Below are positions 53,876 to 62,513 of a stretch of DNA of 64,000 nt, piece after piece; within the stretch, counting starts at the first letter, position 1; each line of letters begins with the position of its first letter. The position numbers and the translations under genes are program-made. The notes under the pieces were generated by a model that saw only the letters and a list, made by a program, of their open reading frames with translations, had not been told where the DNA came from and ran no database searches. The stretch is from Thalassotalea sp. G2M2-11 (GTDB taxonomy: Bacteria > Pseudomonadota > Gammaproteobacteria > Enterobacterales > Alteromonadaceae): contig NZ_JADNYL010000005.1 in the NCBI RefSeq assembly GCF_017168195.1, positions 1 to 64,000 on the forward strand, written 5' to 3'.

Positions 53876-55354
53876 TTAATTTAATCGTTTGAGCTTTTGC
53901 TCTTGTTCCTGAAATTGTAGGATCCGAGCTTTGATCCGCTTTTTAATTAATGGCATATCGTTTGCAAAAGTATAGCCAGTTTGTAATTCGTCAACGGCGC
54001 GAGGAAAAGCACCTAATAAAGCATAAACTTCTGCTTTAGATGCGTGCATCATGGCTTTATTATTCTGTGCTCGGTACACCTGAGTCAGTAAATCATTGGC
54101 AAGGTAATTGGACTTATCAAGTAATAAGTAATCTTGTAAAATTTGCTCTGCCTGAGCATATTTTTCGGCTTTGATTAACGTATTGGCATAGTTAAGAGCC
54201 ACCACTTGATTTTTCGGCATTAGCTTTTCTATTTCTGCTAGCATAGCAATGGCACGGTCAAATTGTTCTGTGGCAATTAACGTATCGGTTAATACATCAA
54301 TATAAAACAAGTTATTGTTATCGTCTTTTAGTAGTCGCTCTAACAGGTCTTGCGCTTGTTGGTATTGTTTATTTTCAAAATATGAGATTGCTAAGCCATA
54401 TTGCGTTGCGGCTTTAAAGCGATATTGTTGTTTGGCTATTTTATATTTTATTCGCTTAATATTGTCTCTTGGATTACCTTGATAACGTGCGTTTATTCGT
54501 GCTTTAGCCAGTTCGAATGTTAGACTTGGTGCTATGGTGCGAGGGCTATAGTTTTGCGCGCGTGTTCTAGCATCGGTAATCCGTGAGTCTGGTAACGGGT
54601 GAGTCAGCAACATCGCAGGCGGCTTACTTTTATAGCGAAATCGCTCAGACATTTTAGTAAAAAAGTTAGGCGCACCCATAGGATCAAAGCCGCTGTTTGC
54701 CAATAATTGAATCCCCACTCTGTCCGCCTCTTTTTCATTACCTCGGGTATAATTAATACCTGCTTGTTGAGACGCCGCCATACTTGTGCTTAATGCCGCC
54801 ATACCTACCGTTGGGTTTACTAAAGAGAGCAATACGCCAGAAATCATGCCTGCCATGGTTAAAGGTTGGTTGCGACTGCCAGCTTCCATACGCCGAGCTA
54901 AATGCCGTTGAGTAACATGGGATATTTCATGGGCGATAACCGAGGCTAATTCACTTTCATTATCAGCGGTAATTAGCAGGCCAGTGTGAATGACAATATG
55001 ACCACCGAAAAATGCGAATGCATTAAGTTCGTTGTTGTTAATTAAGAAAAATTTGAAGTTGTAATTAACATCATTCGCGTGTCGCACCATACGGTTACCA
55101 ATGTCATTAATGTATTCCGTTAATACTGGATCGTGGACAATTGGTTGAGATGCACGTAAGTGACGCATCATGGCATCACCAATCTGACGTTCTTTATCGA
55201 TCGATAACACACTGAGACCAGCGCCGCCAATTTCTGGCAGTTTATTTTTATTATCCTGCTGAGCATAACTATAGAATGATGAAATCAGCAGAGAGAATAG
55301 CGCCGCGGATGAAAATGAAATAATTTGAGAAAATTTATTAGTTTTTATAGTCAT
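53876..55354 (-). CDS. bepA: Beta-barrel assembly-enhancing protease BepA
   Basis: A 492-residue periplasmic M48 metalloprotease with a C-terminal TPR domain. Signal peptide about 1-31. The zinc motif is H142-E-I-S-H146 (AHEISHVTQRH), with the third ligand in ENEKEADRVG-like (GNEKEADRVGIQ). The TPR region (about 330-470) shows repeating YxxAQxLL patterns. BepA degrades misfolded LptD and assists outer-membrane protein assembly. The neighbours (yfgD, hda, perM, bcp, bamC) recapitulate the E. coli region. Confidence 0.94.
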   Translation of the reverse strand: MTIKTNKFSQIISFSSAALFSLLISSFYSYAQQDNKNKLPEIGGAGLSVLSIDKERQIGDAMMRHLRASQPIVHDPVLTEYINDIGNRMVRHANDVNYNFKFFLINNNELNAFAFFGGHIVIHTGLLITADNESELASVIAHEISHVTQRHLARRMEAGSRNQPLTMAGMISGVLLSLVNPTVGMAALSTSMAASQQAGINYTRGNEKEADRVGIQLLANSGFDPMGAPNFFTKMSERFRYKSKPPAMLLTHPLPDSRITDARTRAQNYSPRTIAPSLTFELAKARINARYQGNPRDNIKRIKYKIAKQQYRFKAATQYGLAISYFENKQYQQAQDLLERLLKDDNNNLFYIDVLTDTLIATEQFDRAIAMLAEIEKLMPKNQVVALNYANTLIKAEKYAQAEQILQDYLLLDKSNYLANDLLTQVYRAQNNKAMMHASKAEVYALLGAFPRAVDELQTGYTFANDMPLIKKRIKARILQFQEQEQKLKRLN

Positions 55355-55417
55355 CGAGATGAGTTCAACTTTAGCTGTTGTTTTTTAATCGTAAATTGGG
55401 GAATTAAATTGTGCAAT

Positions 55418-55446
55418 GTTGTAACCTTTGACGTCTACAATATCAA
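55418..55446 (-). promoter_or_regulatory. Candidate promoter of the bepA operon
   Basis: On the minus strand TTGATA (55441-55446), 17-nt spacer, TACAAC (55418-55423). It lies about 64 nt before the bepA start. The 330-nt gap 55355-55684 otherwise holds this and the tusA-perM promoter and no gene. Confidence 0.45.
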
Positions 55447-55625
55447 ATGATTCAGTTAAATTTTCAATTAATTGTATTATTTTTTATTTATATGAGTCTG
55501 AATCACGTACATCAATGAAAAGGTAGTGTGAGTGACTTAGCGAGATTATTGTATCATGTTTGACTCAATCGCTCGTTTTGCCATACCACAGATACAAATG
55601 CTCACAAATAAACTGAATAACTTTA

Positions 55626-55654
55626 TTGTAATCAATTGTCGCAGAATAGATAAT
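55626..55654 (+). promoter_or_regulatory. Promoter of the TusA-like / perM genes
   Basis: TTGTAA (55626-55631), 17-nt spacer, GATAAT (55649-55654), 30 nt before the start of the TusA-like gene. Confidence 0.6.
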
Positions 55655-55684
55655 TAAACAAAAGCGCTTAAATAGTTTTCTTTT

Positions 55685-55909
55685 ATGATTTACGAGTATG
55701 ACGCAACGGGTGATAAGTGTCCGCTCCCTTTAGTTAAAATGCGATTAATTTTGAAAAAGATGACAACCCTTGATAGTTTCGTGCTTCGTATAGCGGATAA
55801 AGGTTCAAAATCTGATATTCCTAAATATCTACAAGATAAAGGATTTCAATATTCAATAGCCAATATTACTGCTCAAGTGCAAGAGCTAGTGATCACAACA
55901 GGTAAATAA
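55685..55909 (+). CDS. TusA family sulfurtransferase-like protein
   Basis: A 74-residue protein with the SirA/TusA signature C12-P-L-P (DKCPLPLVKMRLILKKM). The second half is less conserved. It could carry sulfur as a persulfide on C12, but its partner is unknown. It overlaps nothing and ends 4 nt before perM, so cotranscription is certain from spacing. E. coli TusA (81 residues) itself is at a different locus, so this is probably a paralogue. The pairing with perM occurs in related genomes as far as I recall. Confidence 0.85.
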   Translation: MIYEYDATGDKCPLPLVKMRLILKKMTTLDSFVLRIADKGSKSDIPKYLQDKGFQYSIANITAQVQELVITTGK

Positions 55910-55913
55910 CAGT

Positions 55914-56981
55914 ATGGTGTCATTTTTTTCCCAATGGTATAAACAAAAGTTTTCAGATCCTAACGCGGTAACCCTTGTCTTTATTTTAGTGGTCGCATTT
56001 TTAGCGATTTATTTCCTTAGTGGCTTGTTAATGCCTGTTTTTGTCGCTATTGCGATAGCATTCTTATTAGATTTACCTGTTAACCGTTTAGGTCAATATG
56101 GCATTTCCAGAGCATGGTCAACAGTGATAGTGGTGACTTTATTTGTCAGTATTGCCTTAATGACCATGCTTGGTTTGTTACCCGTTATTTGGCAGCAAAG
56201 TAGTAACTTATTGCAAGAAGTTCCTAATATGGTAAGTGAAGGGCAGAGCTATTTACTGACCTTGCCGGAAAAGTACCCGCAATTTGTTAAAGCTGAACAG
56301 ATCCAATCGGTGATTACATTAGTGAATGAGAAGATCATTGAATGGGGACAGGCAGCGTTAAGAGCGTCATTGGGATCTATTTCTGATCTGGTGGCATTGT
56401 TGGTTTACCTTATTTTAGTGCCTTTAATGGTGTTTTTCTTTCTTAAAGATAAAAAAGCTCTGTTGACGAGTTTTACAACGTTTTTACCTAAAGAGCGTCG
56501 TATGGCTAGCCAAGTGGGTGATGAAATGAACCGTCAGATCATGAATTATATTCGCGGTAAAGTTATTGAGATTTTAATTATTGGTGTGATCTCTACCGTC
56601 ACCTTTATTGCTTTAGGATTAAACTACGCGGTGTTACTTGGTGTCTTAGTTGGCTTATCTGTACTGGTGCCGTATGTTGGGGCAACTATTGTGACATTTC
56701 CTGTATTATTAGTGGCGTTATTTCAATGGGGCGTTGGTGCAGAATTTGGTTATGTGATGATCGCTTACGGTATTATTCAAGCACTTGATGGTAATTTGTT
56801 AGTGCCGCTATTATTTTCTGAAGCCGTTAACTTACACCCAGTCACTATTATCATTGCTGTGATTTTATTTGGTGGTTTATGGGGTTTTTGGGGCGTGTTT
56901 TTTGCTATTCCATTAGCCACCTTAGTGAAGGCGGTATTAAATGCTTGGCCATCAACGTCTGAAGCAAATATTACTACGTAA
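55914..56981 (+). CDS. perM: AI-2E family transporter PerM
   Basis: A 355-residue protein with about eight membrane segments and the AI-2E transporter family landmarks: KDKKALLTSFTTFLPKERR, NRQIMNYIRGKVIEILIIGV, and the GLNYAVLLGVLVGLSVLVPYVGATIV segment (split at residues 245-270). The E. coli name is PerM; the substrate is unknown, and some family members are Na+ or H+ antiporters. It is in the E. coli-like bepA-perM neighbourhood. Followed by a strong bidirectional terminator. Confidence 0.92.
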   Translation: MVSFFSQWYKQKFSDPNAVTLVFILVVAFLAIYFLSGLLMPVFVAIAIAFLLDLPVNRLGQYGISRAWSTVIVVTLFVSIALMTMLGLLPVIWQQSSNLLQEVPNMVSEGQSYLLTLPEKYPQFVKAEQIQSVITLVNEKIIEWGQAALRASLGSISDLVALLVYLILVPLMVFFFLKDKKALLTSFTTFLPKERRMASQVGDEMNRQIMNYIRGKVIEILIIGVISTVTFIALGLNYAVLLGVLVGLSVLVPYVGATIVTFPVLLVALFQWGVGAEFGYVMIAYGIIQALDGNLLVPLLFSEAVNLHPVTIIIAVILFGGLWGFWGVFFAIPLATLVKAVLNAWPSTSEANITT

Positions 56982-57002
56982 TTCCAAGTAACTTATCAAT
57001 AC

Positions 57003-57036
57003 AAAAAAGCCAATATTGCAGTATATTGGCTTTTTT
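57003..57036. terminator. Bidirectional terminator between perM and bcp
   Basis: A 14-bp perfect stem AAAAAAGCCAATAT / ATATTGGCTTTTTT around TGCAGT, giving T-runs in both directions. Confidence 0.92.
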
Positions 57037-57082
57037 GTTTATCTTGACCCGTCGTCACTTAGACGGGTAACTATTAGATATA

Positions 57083-57553
57083 TTAACTATTGCTTAAAAC
57101 ATCTAATACAACTTGATGGTGATCTTTCGTTTTAAACTTATTAAAAACATGGCTAATTTTACCATCTAAGCCAATTAAAAAGCTTAAGCGATGAATACCA
57201 TCATATTCTCGGCCCATAAATTTCTTCAAGCCCCACACTCCAAACTCGTCGGCAACTTTATGATCTTCATCGGAGAGTAAAGTAAAGTTGAGTTCATCGC
57301 GTTGACAAAACTTTGCTAAACGCTTTGGAGCATCCGGGCTAATGCCAAAAACAACGGTGTTATGTGTATTTAATGCGTCTTTACTATCTCGTAATCCTTG
57401 TGCTTGCACCGTACAACCTGGGGTCATTGCTTTAGGGTAGAAATAAACAAGCACCTGTTTTTTACCAAGGTAATCAGCTAAAGAAACGGTATTTTCGTTT
57501 TCATCTAATAAAGAAAATAATGGCGCGTTATCACCCACTTTAAGTGTATTCAT
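57083..57553 (-). CDS. bcp: Thioredoxin-dependent peroxiredoxin Bcp (PrxQ)
   Basis: A 156-residue peroxiredoxin Q. The peroxidatic cysteine is C47 (TPGCTVQAQGL). The position five residues later, where E. coli Bcp has its resolving cysteine, is glutamine (Q52). Another cysteine lies at C83 (KFCQRDELNF), the place of the resolving residue in PrxQ members such as that of Xylella. So it probably forms a C47-C83 disulfide. Start at ATG 57553: an ATG two codons earlier touches the AAGG ribosome site. Next to gcvR, as in enteric bacteria. Confidence 0.93.
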   Translation of the reverse strand: MNTLKVGDNAPLFSLLDENENTVSLADYLGKKQVLVYFYPKAMTPGCTVQAQGLRDSKDALNTHNTVVFGISPDAPKRLAKFCQRDELNFTLLSDEDHKVADEFGVWGLKKFMGREYDGIHRLSFLIGLDGKISHVFNKFKTKDHHQVVLDVLSNS

Positions 57554-57565
57554 ATTCATCCTTCT

Positions 57566-58093
57566 TTAAATTAAATTTGAGTTGCACTTTGTGATAGTGC
57601 CTTGAACATCAATTTGCTCACACAATTCAAAGTAGTCTTTTTCAAGTTCTTCTATTGGTGTTTCTGCTGTTAAGCCAATACGAATGACGGCCCTAGTTTG
57701 ATCATTTTCAGGATCAATTTCAGATTTCAATGACGATATATCGATATTACGCGTGGCAAAAAAAGCCGTGATCGCCTTTAAAATGCCAGGTTGATCAACA
57801 CCTGCATATTCAACTAAGTAATGGTCAGTGACATTTTGCAAAGTATAACCTGAGGTGCGCTTCATCATAGTGATCAGTTCACGTTTGAGTGCGACAGCAG
57901 GAATTTTACTTTCAATTTGATTGATCGCCTTAGCGCTACCTTTTAGTAGCATAATCATGGTAAATTCGAGACCAAATATTGCCATTCGACTGTCGACAAT
58001 ATTACAGCCACATTCACTCGCAAGCTTAGTTAGGCTACTGACGCTTCCCGTTCTGTCTGCTCCCATTACTGTAACAACTAGGTATTGAGACAT
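57566..58093 (-). CDS. gcvR: Glycine cleavage system transcriptional repressor GcvR
   Basis: A 175-residue cytoplasmic protein made of two ACT domains (about residues 3-80 and 90-170); motifs LVVTVMGADRTGSVSSL and YLVEYAGVDQPGILKAIT mark their starts. In E. coli it interacts with GcvA to repress the glycine cleavage operon. It precedes bcp by 12 nt in the same direction. dapA, the usual divergent neighbour, is not here; the upstream gene is bamC. Confidence 0.93.
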   Translation of the reverse strand: MSQYLVVTVMGADRTGSVSSLTKLASECGCNIVDSRMAIFGLEFTMIMLLKGSAKAINQIESKIPAVALKRELITMMKRTSGYTLQNVTDHYLVEYAGVDQPGILKAITAFFATRNIDISSLKSEIDPENDQTRAVIRIGLTAETPIEELEKDYFELCEQIDVQGTITKCNSNLI

Positions 58094-58331
58094 TATTTAA
58101 CCTTCGAGTCTTAAAAAAAGGCGGTATTGTAACGTAAATAAACCGATATGGCATTAGCAATTATTCTTGTGTTTGTTTTTGCAGGGCAGTACCATGTGCC
58201 ATCAAAATGGTAACGAGTGTGAACTTTTCCAATAATTTAGCGTCTATGTATCCACTTGAGACAATTACTATAATGACAAAATTTGTATTTTCACAATAAG
58301 AAAGATTCAGATGTTATCCGCGGGAGTTTTA

Positions 58332-59426
58332 ATGAATCGTAAGGTGTTTTATTTTTCATTGCTTAGCATGGCTGTAGCAGGGTGTAGTTCGATTAACAAT
58401 AAGCAGGCAAGCGGCGATTTCGATTACGCAAGTCAACAAGAAGCACAATTACTGGTTATTCCTGCTGGACTAGATAAACCAAAACAAGCGTCTGACTATT
58501 ATATTACGGATAAAATTAATCACAAAGGGCCGATCGGTAGCGAGGTGGACGTCAGAGCGCCATCGTTAGTATTGCCTATTGCTGCTTCTTCGCGCGTTGA
58601 ATCAAATAATGAATTAGCCAAAATTTGGTTTGATCAAGTATTAGATGATGTTGATTTACAATCATTTATTTATCAGGCACTTGAACAGCAGTTAGCTTCT
58701 GATGGTGTGTCGATGGACACAATAGATGCAGAAAACAATATTTATGAATCACAATGGTATAACAAAGAGAAAAAATCTGGTTTTTGGTTGTTTGAAGAAG
58801 TAGATTCTACAGAGAGTTTACGCTTTCGTTTTCAATTTGAAACTAAACCTCATGGCAGAAGTGTCGCGTTGATGGTTTCATTAGTGGACTATTTGCGCTC
58901 AGATGAGAGCGGTGAAAGCGCAGAAATGAACTTACTTGATAAACAACGTGCTGAAATGGCAATGCTGAATGAAATTGTTGCCCAAGTTGATTATGAATAT
59001 CGTAAACTTCAACAAGAAAACAGGTTGCTAAGAGCAAATCAAAAATTGGTCAGTATCGGTCAAAATGCTGATCAACAGCCTGCTTATATTGTGCAAATGC
59101 CAATTGATTTATTATGGGCGAATATGCCGATATTTTTTGAAGACTTTGGTTTTACTGTCGCTGACTTAAATGAGACTAAGAAAATTTATTATGTTGATTT
59201 TGTCAAACCAAGTATGGGCTTATGGGATCGCATTTGGGGCGATGAAGTACCTGTTATCGACATTGCTGAACAACGCTATCAGTTTGTCTTAGCTGCTGAT
59301 GAAAATAATATCAATAAGACCTCGTTAACTATTGTAGATGCACAAGGTGAACCATTATCCAATGAAACACTGACGAATATTTTTAAAGTCATAGAACCTG
59401 GCTTATCATTTAGAGAAGTGTATTAG
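58332..59426 (+). CDS. bamC: Outer membrane protein assembly factor BamC (NlpB)
   Basis: A 364-residue lipoprotein of the BAM complex. Signal MNRKVFYFSLLSMAVAGC with the lipidated cysteine at 18. The mature region has the unstructured N-terminal segment that binds BamD (LLVIPAGLDKPKQASDYYI), followed by two helix-grip domains. The ATG at 58332 has GGGAG upstream and starts the lipoprotein signal; the longer ORF from 58311 is rejected. TATAAT at 58269-58274 is a candidate -10, the only promoter element seen; in E. coli dapA-bamC are cotranscribed, but dapA is absent here. Confidence 0.93.
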   Translation: MNRKVFYFSLLSMAVAGCSSINNKQASGDFDYASQQEAQLLVIPAGLDKPKQASDYYITDKINHKGPIGSEVDVRAPSLVLPIAASSRVESNNELAKIWFDQVLDDVDLQSFIYQALEQQLASDGVSMDTIDAENNIYESQWYNKEKKSGFWLFEEVDSTESLRFRFQFETKPHGRSVALMVSLVDYLRSDESGESAEMNLLDKQRAEMAMLNEIVAQVDYEYRKLQQENRLLRANQKLVSIGQNADQQPAYIVQMPIDLLWANMPIFFEDFGFTVADLNETKKIYYVDFVKPSMGLWDRIWGDEVPVIDIAEQRYQFVLAADENNINKTSLTIVDAQGEPLSNETLTNIFKVIEPGLSFREVY

Positions 59427-59493
59427 CCGGTATTTCATTGTAAAAAGCCAGCGGATGAGCAAAATGTTGTTCTGGCTTTAACTCATGTATTAG

Positions 59494-59515
59494 AAACCCT
59501 GCGATTGCAGGGTTT
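59494..59515 (+). terminator. Terminator after bamC
   Basis: AAACCCTGC-GATT-GCAGGGTTT followed by TCTTTTT, 68 nt past the bamC stop. The remainder of the gap to nhaC (59516-59663) shows nothing. Confidence 0.85.
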
Positions 59516-59663
59516 TCTTTTTAGCAAAGTAATTTCAATGCTAATCGAGTTGAAAGCTTGATGAACAAAGCACTTTAGCAGTATTAGCTCCCCCAACGCG
59601 TAACATCATCTCAAATACTAACTTTTATTATGAACCGCTACATTATAGAGCGGCTGAGTTGCG

Positions 59664-60989
59664 TTATTTTCGAGTCAAGCGCCAAAAGGCGAAGCTGGCA
59701 ACAAATAATAATATCATCGGGTAATATGCGCTAGAGACCACCTCGATAGGCGATATTTTCAATGTTGTCCCCAATAATAAGGCTTGTGCGCCATAAGGTA
59801 ATAAACCTTGGTTAATACAAGCAAATATATCTAAAAGGCTAGCAGAGTGTGCGGGGCTTAGTTCGCCATCACGAGCTAAATCTTTCGCGGTTTCACCCGT
59901 GACTATGATTGATACTGTGTTATTGGCGGTAAAAAAATTACAGATAAATGCTAAGCTGGCAATACCTAAACCCGCTGCACGTTTATTGTTATTTGGATTT
60001 ATTTTACGAGCAAATTTCTCTACTGAATGGGTTAACGCTGCTAAGCCTCCTTGGCGCTTGATCAGTTCACTTAAGCCGCCAATAAATAATGCCAAAATGA
60101 AGATATCTTGCATATTCGCAAAGCCTTGATTGATATCAGCGACCCAGTTAGCTAGTTGGTAACCATTGGTCAGCATGCCAACAGTGGCAGCTAAGGCAAT
60201 ACCGATCAATAAAACTAAAAAGACATTCACGCCTAATAATGCCAATATTAAAATAACCATATAAGGTACTAGGCCAATGATGTTGGTTTGTTGTGCTTCA
60301 GCAATAGGGATTGTCACCCCCATGCTGGTAAAAATTGCGATGCTGATCAGTGCCGCAGGAATGGCAAATTTAAAGTTGACCTTAAACTTGTCTTTCATGT
60401 GGGCGCCTTGGCTTCTGGTCGATGCAATGGTCGTATCAGAAATAATAGAAAGGTTATCACCAAAAATGGCCCCTGAAATGATCACTCCAGCGACTACACT
60501 GGCATCTAAATTGGCTGATTCAATAAAGCCCAGCGCTATGGGGGCAATTGCCGCAATGGTGCCCATTGATGTCCCCATAGCAGTAGAAATAAACGCGGCA
60601 ACTAAAAATAACCCCGGCAATAGTAAATAATCGGGAAAAAGTGATAGGCCTAATTGCACACTGGCATCAACACTACCCGTCGCTTTAGCTACAACAGCAA
60701 AAGCTCCGGCTAATAGGTAAATAATGCACATGGTGATGATATTTTGATGACCTGCGCCTTGAATAAATTGAGATATTTGCTCATTAATGCTGTCTTTACC
60801 TAACCAAATAGCCACTAATATTGCGGGAATAATGGCAATACTGGCGGGTAGCTGGTAAAAAGCAAAATCAACTCCTTGCAGGCTTAAGACAACGCCAGTG
60901 CCAAGAAATAAACCCAGAAAAATGGCGAAGGGAAACAAACTGATCAAGCGTTGCGGAGTTTGATTTTTGTTATTATCTATTGAAGTCAT
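59664..60989 (-). CDS. nhaC: Na+/H+ antiporter NhaC family protein
   Basis: A 441-residue membrane protein with about eleven hydrophobic segments. Family motifs include MGTSMGTIAAIAPIALGF, AIFGDNLSIISDTTIASTRSQG and CNFFTANNTVSIIVTG. It exchanges Na+ for H+ or may act on malate/lactate-coupled exchange as some NhaC homologues do. It is distinct from NhaB at 4614-6209. The gene appears monocistronic, upstream of and divergent from panE. Confidence 0.9.
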   Translation of the reverse strand: MTSIDNNKNQTPQRLISLFPFAIFLGLFLGTGVVLSLQGVDFAFYQLPASIAIIPAILVAIWLGKDSINEQISQFIQGAGHQNIITMCIIYLLAGAFAVVAKATGSVDASVQLGLSLFPDYLLLPGLFLVAAFISTAMGTSMGTIAAIAPIALGFIESANLDASVVAGVIISGAIFGDNLSIISDTTIASTRSQGAHMKDKFKVNFKFAIPAALISIAIFTSMGVTIPIAEAQQTNIIGLVPYMVILILALLGVNVFLVLLIGIALAATVGMLTNGYQLANWVADINQGFANMQDIFILALFIGGLSELIKRQGGLAALTHSVEKFARKINPNNNKRAAGLGIASLAFICNFFTANNTVSIIVTGETAKDLARDGELSPAHSASLLDIFACINQGLLPYGAQALLLGTTLKISPIEVVSSAYYPMILLFVASFAFWRLTRK

Positions 60990-61105
60990 GTAATTGTTAT
61001 TAAACGTGTAAATATAGTTATAATGCCCAACAATAAAGTAATTTAAAAAAATGTCTATGAAGTTTTTCTTTTAACCTATGGCATTTTTAACTAGTAAGAG
61101 GTTTT

Positions 61106-62047
61106 ATGCATTTTTTGATTGTGGGCAGTGGAGCTGTTGGTGGTTATTTTGGTGCCAGATTAGCGCAATCTGGTGAGCAAGTGACCTTTATTGCACGTAA
61201 TCAACAACTTCAAGCAATGAAAACCCGCGGCTTAGTGGTTAAAAGTATTAATGGTGATGTGACATTAAAAAATCCTCAAGTTGTTGAACATTATGAGCAA
61301 GATGCAACTGTTGATGTCATTCTTATTGCCGTTAAAACTTTTCAGTTGGATCAGGCATTAGTGCAAATTAAACCTGTGGTAAAGCCGCAGACTCGCATTA
61401 TTCCATTATTAAATGGCGTTGACGCAACCCAGCGAATCATAGATTTTGGTATTCATCCTCAGCAGGTTTATGGCGGTGTTGCTAAAATTATCAGTCAATT
61501 AACTGAGCCGGGCGTGATCACACACAGTGGCGCTGAACCCCATGTTACCTTAGGACTGTTAGCACACCAGCAACAATCTGAACAAGACTTGCAAAGAGAA
61601 GGGGAACTGCTTGAAAAAATTGCACAATGCTTTGTGAAGGCTAAGGTTAGTATTGGTATCACCCAAAATATTGAACAAGCATTATGGCGCAAGTTTATCT
61701 TTGTGGCTGCATGGGGGGCATTAGCATCAGCTAAGTCTTTGTCTGTCGGCGAACTACGTTCAGGCAAGCATCGACATGAATTAATTAGTATTATTGAAGA
61801 ATATGCGCAAATTGCCCAAGCGAAAGACGTGACGATAACATCAAAACTCATTATGCAAACTATTCAGTTTATTGATGCCTTACCCGAGGCAAGTCAAACT
61901 TCTATGCAAAGAGATATCGCAAACGGGCAATCATCAGAATTTGATAGTTTAGTGAGGTATCCATATCAACTTGCAGAGCAGCAACAACTTAATACCCCTG
62001 TGCTGGATAATTGCTATCAGTTTTTGCAAACTATGTTAAAAACATAA
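61106..62047 (+). CDS. panE: 2-dehydropantoate 2-reductase
   Basis: A 313-residue NADPH-dependent ketopantoate reductase in pantothenate synthesis. The cofactor motif is VGSGAVGGYFGARLA (residues 6-20). The catalytic lysine region is IAVKTFQLDQAL, and the C-terminal helical domain carries WRKFIFVAAWGAL and QSSEFDSLVRY near the catalytic E/S. The stop codon is only 4 nt before the left flank of the MITE-like element. Ketopantoate reductases have many paralogues, so a different 2-oxo acid cannot be excluded. Confidence 0.88.
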   Translation: MHFLIVGSGAVGGYFGARLAQSGEQVTFIARNQQLQAMKTRGLVVKSINGDVTLKNPQVVEHYEQDATVDVILIAVKTFQLDQALVQIKPVVKPQTRIIPLLNGVDATQRIIDFGIHPQQVYGGVAKIISQLTEPGVITHSGAEPHVTLGLLAHQQQSEQDLQREGELLEKIAQCFVKAKVSIGITQNIEQALWRKFIFVAAWGALASAKSLSVGELRSGKHRHELISIIEEYAQIAQAKDVTITSKLIMQTIQFIDALPEASQTSMQRDIANGQSSEFDSLVRYPYQLAEQQQLNTPVLDNCYQFLQTMLKT

Positions 62048-62051
62048 GCCC

Positions 62052-62374
62052 CTAGTGCGTGTTGATCTTTCAAGTTTGTTTTTACAGCAGTTTGTTGGGC
62101 ATTTATACAAGATAGTGCTTTTGATGTGTGGTTGTTCCACATGATAAAGCACTAAAGATTTTATGCTCCGGCAAAATCACCTTACCCCACATCCATGTGG
62201 GGCAACATAGTAGAAATGACAACAAAGGCTGCCTGCCTGATAGGTTCGGTTAAAAGCGTTTTACTCTTTGTTGTGAGGAGATTTGCTTAGATGACTAAGC
62301 GTCATTTCTCACGCCGCGTTTAAAACGCTTTTATCTCAAACAAAAATTAAACAACAAAGTTCAACACGCCCTAG
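62052..62374. mobile_element. MITE-like structured element with CTAG flanks
   Basis: A 315-bp segment (62056-62370) bounded by CTAG on both sides. Its ends are inverted repeats: TGCGTGTTGATCTTT at the left and GGCGTGTTGAACTTT (read inward from the right), two mismatches in 15. Inside are three structures: AGTGCTTT / AAAGCACT with an inner ATGTG / CACAT; CCCCACAT-CC-ATGTGGGG; and a nested stem of TAAAAGCGTTTTA / TAAAACGCTTTTA, GTGAG / CTCAC and GCTTAG-ATGA-CTAAGC. No ORF of size is present. CTAG fits the YTAR target sites of IS5-type transposases, but the parent is unknown. Confidence 0.6.
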
Positions 62375-62513
62375 TTAGCCAATTAATTATATTAAATAAC
62401 AATTTGTCTTTGTTCAGCACTACAGACTTACTGCGCTTTATGATATCCTTGCGCGAATTTTTTATCACTCACCAAAATGCACAATATGTGCGGTGAAAAC
62501 AAAAGTGAATAAT

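Noticed and set aside
57559-57559. The upstream ATG of bcp as the start
   Set aside because: It lies directly on the AAGG ribosome site, so the ATG at 57553 is the better start.
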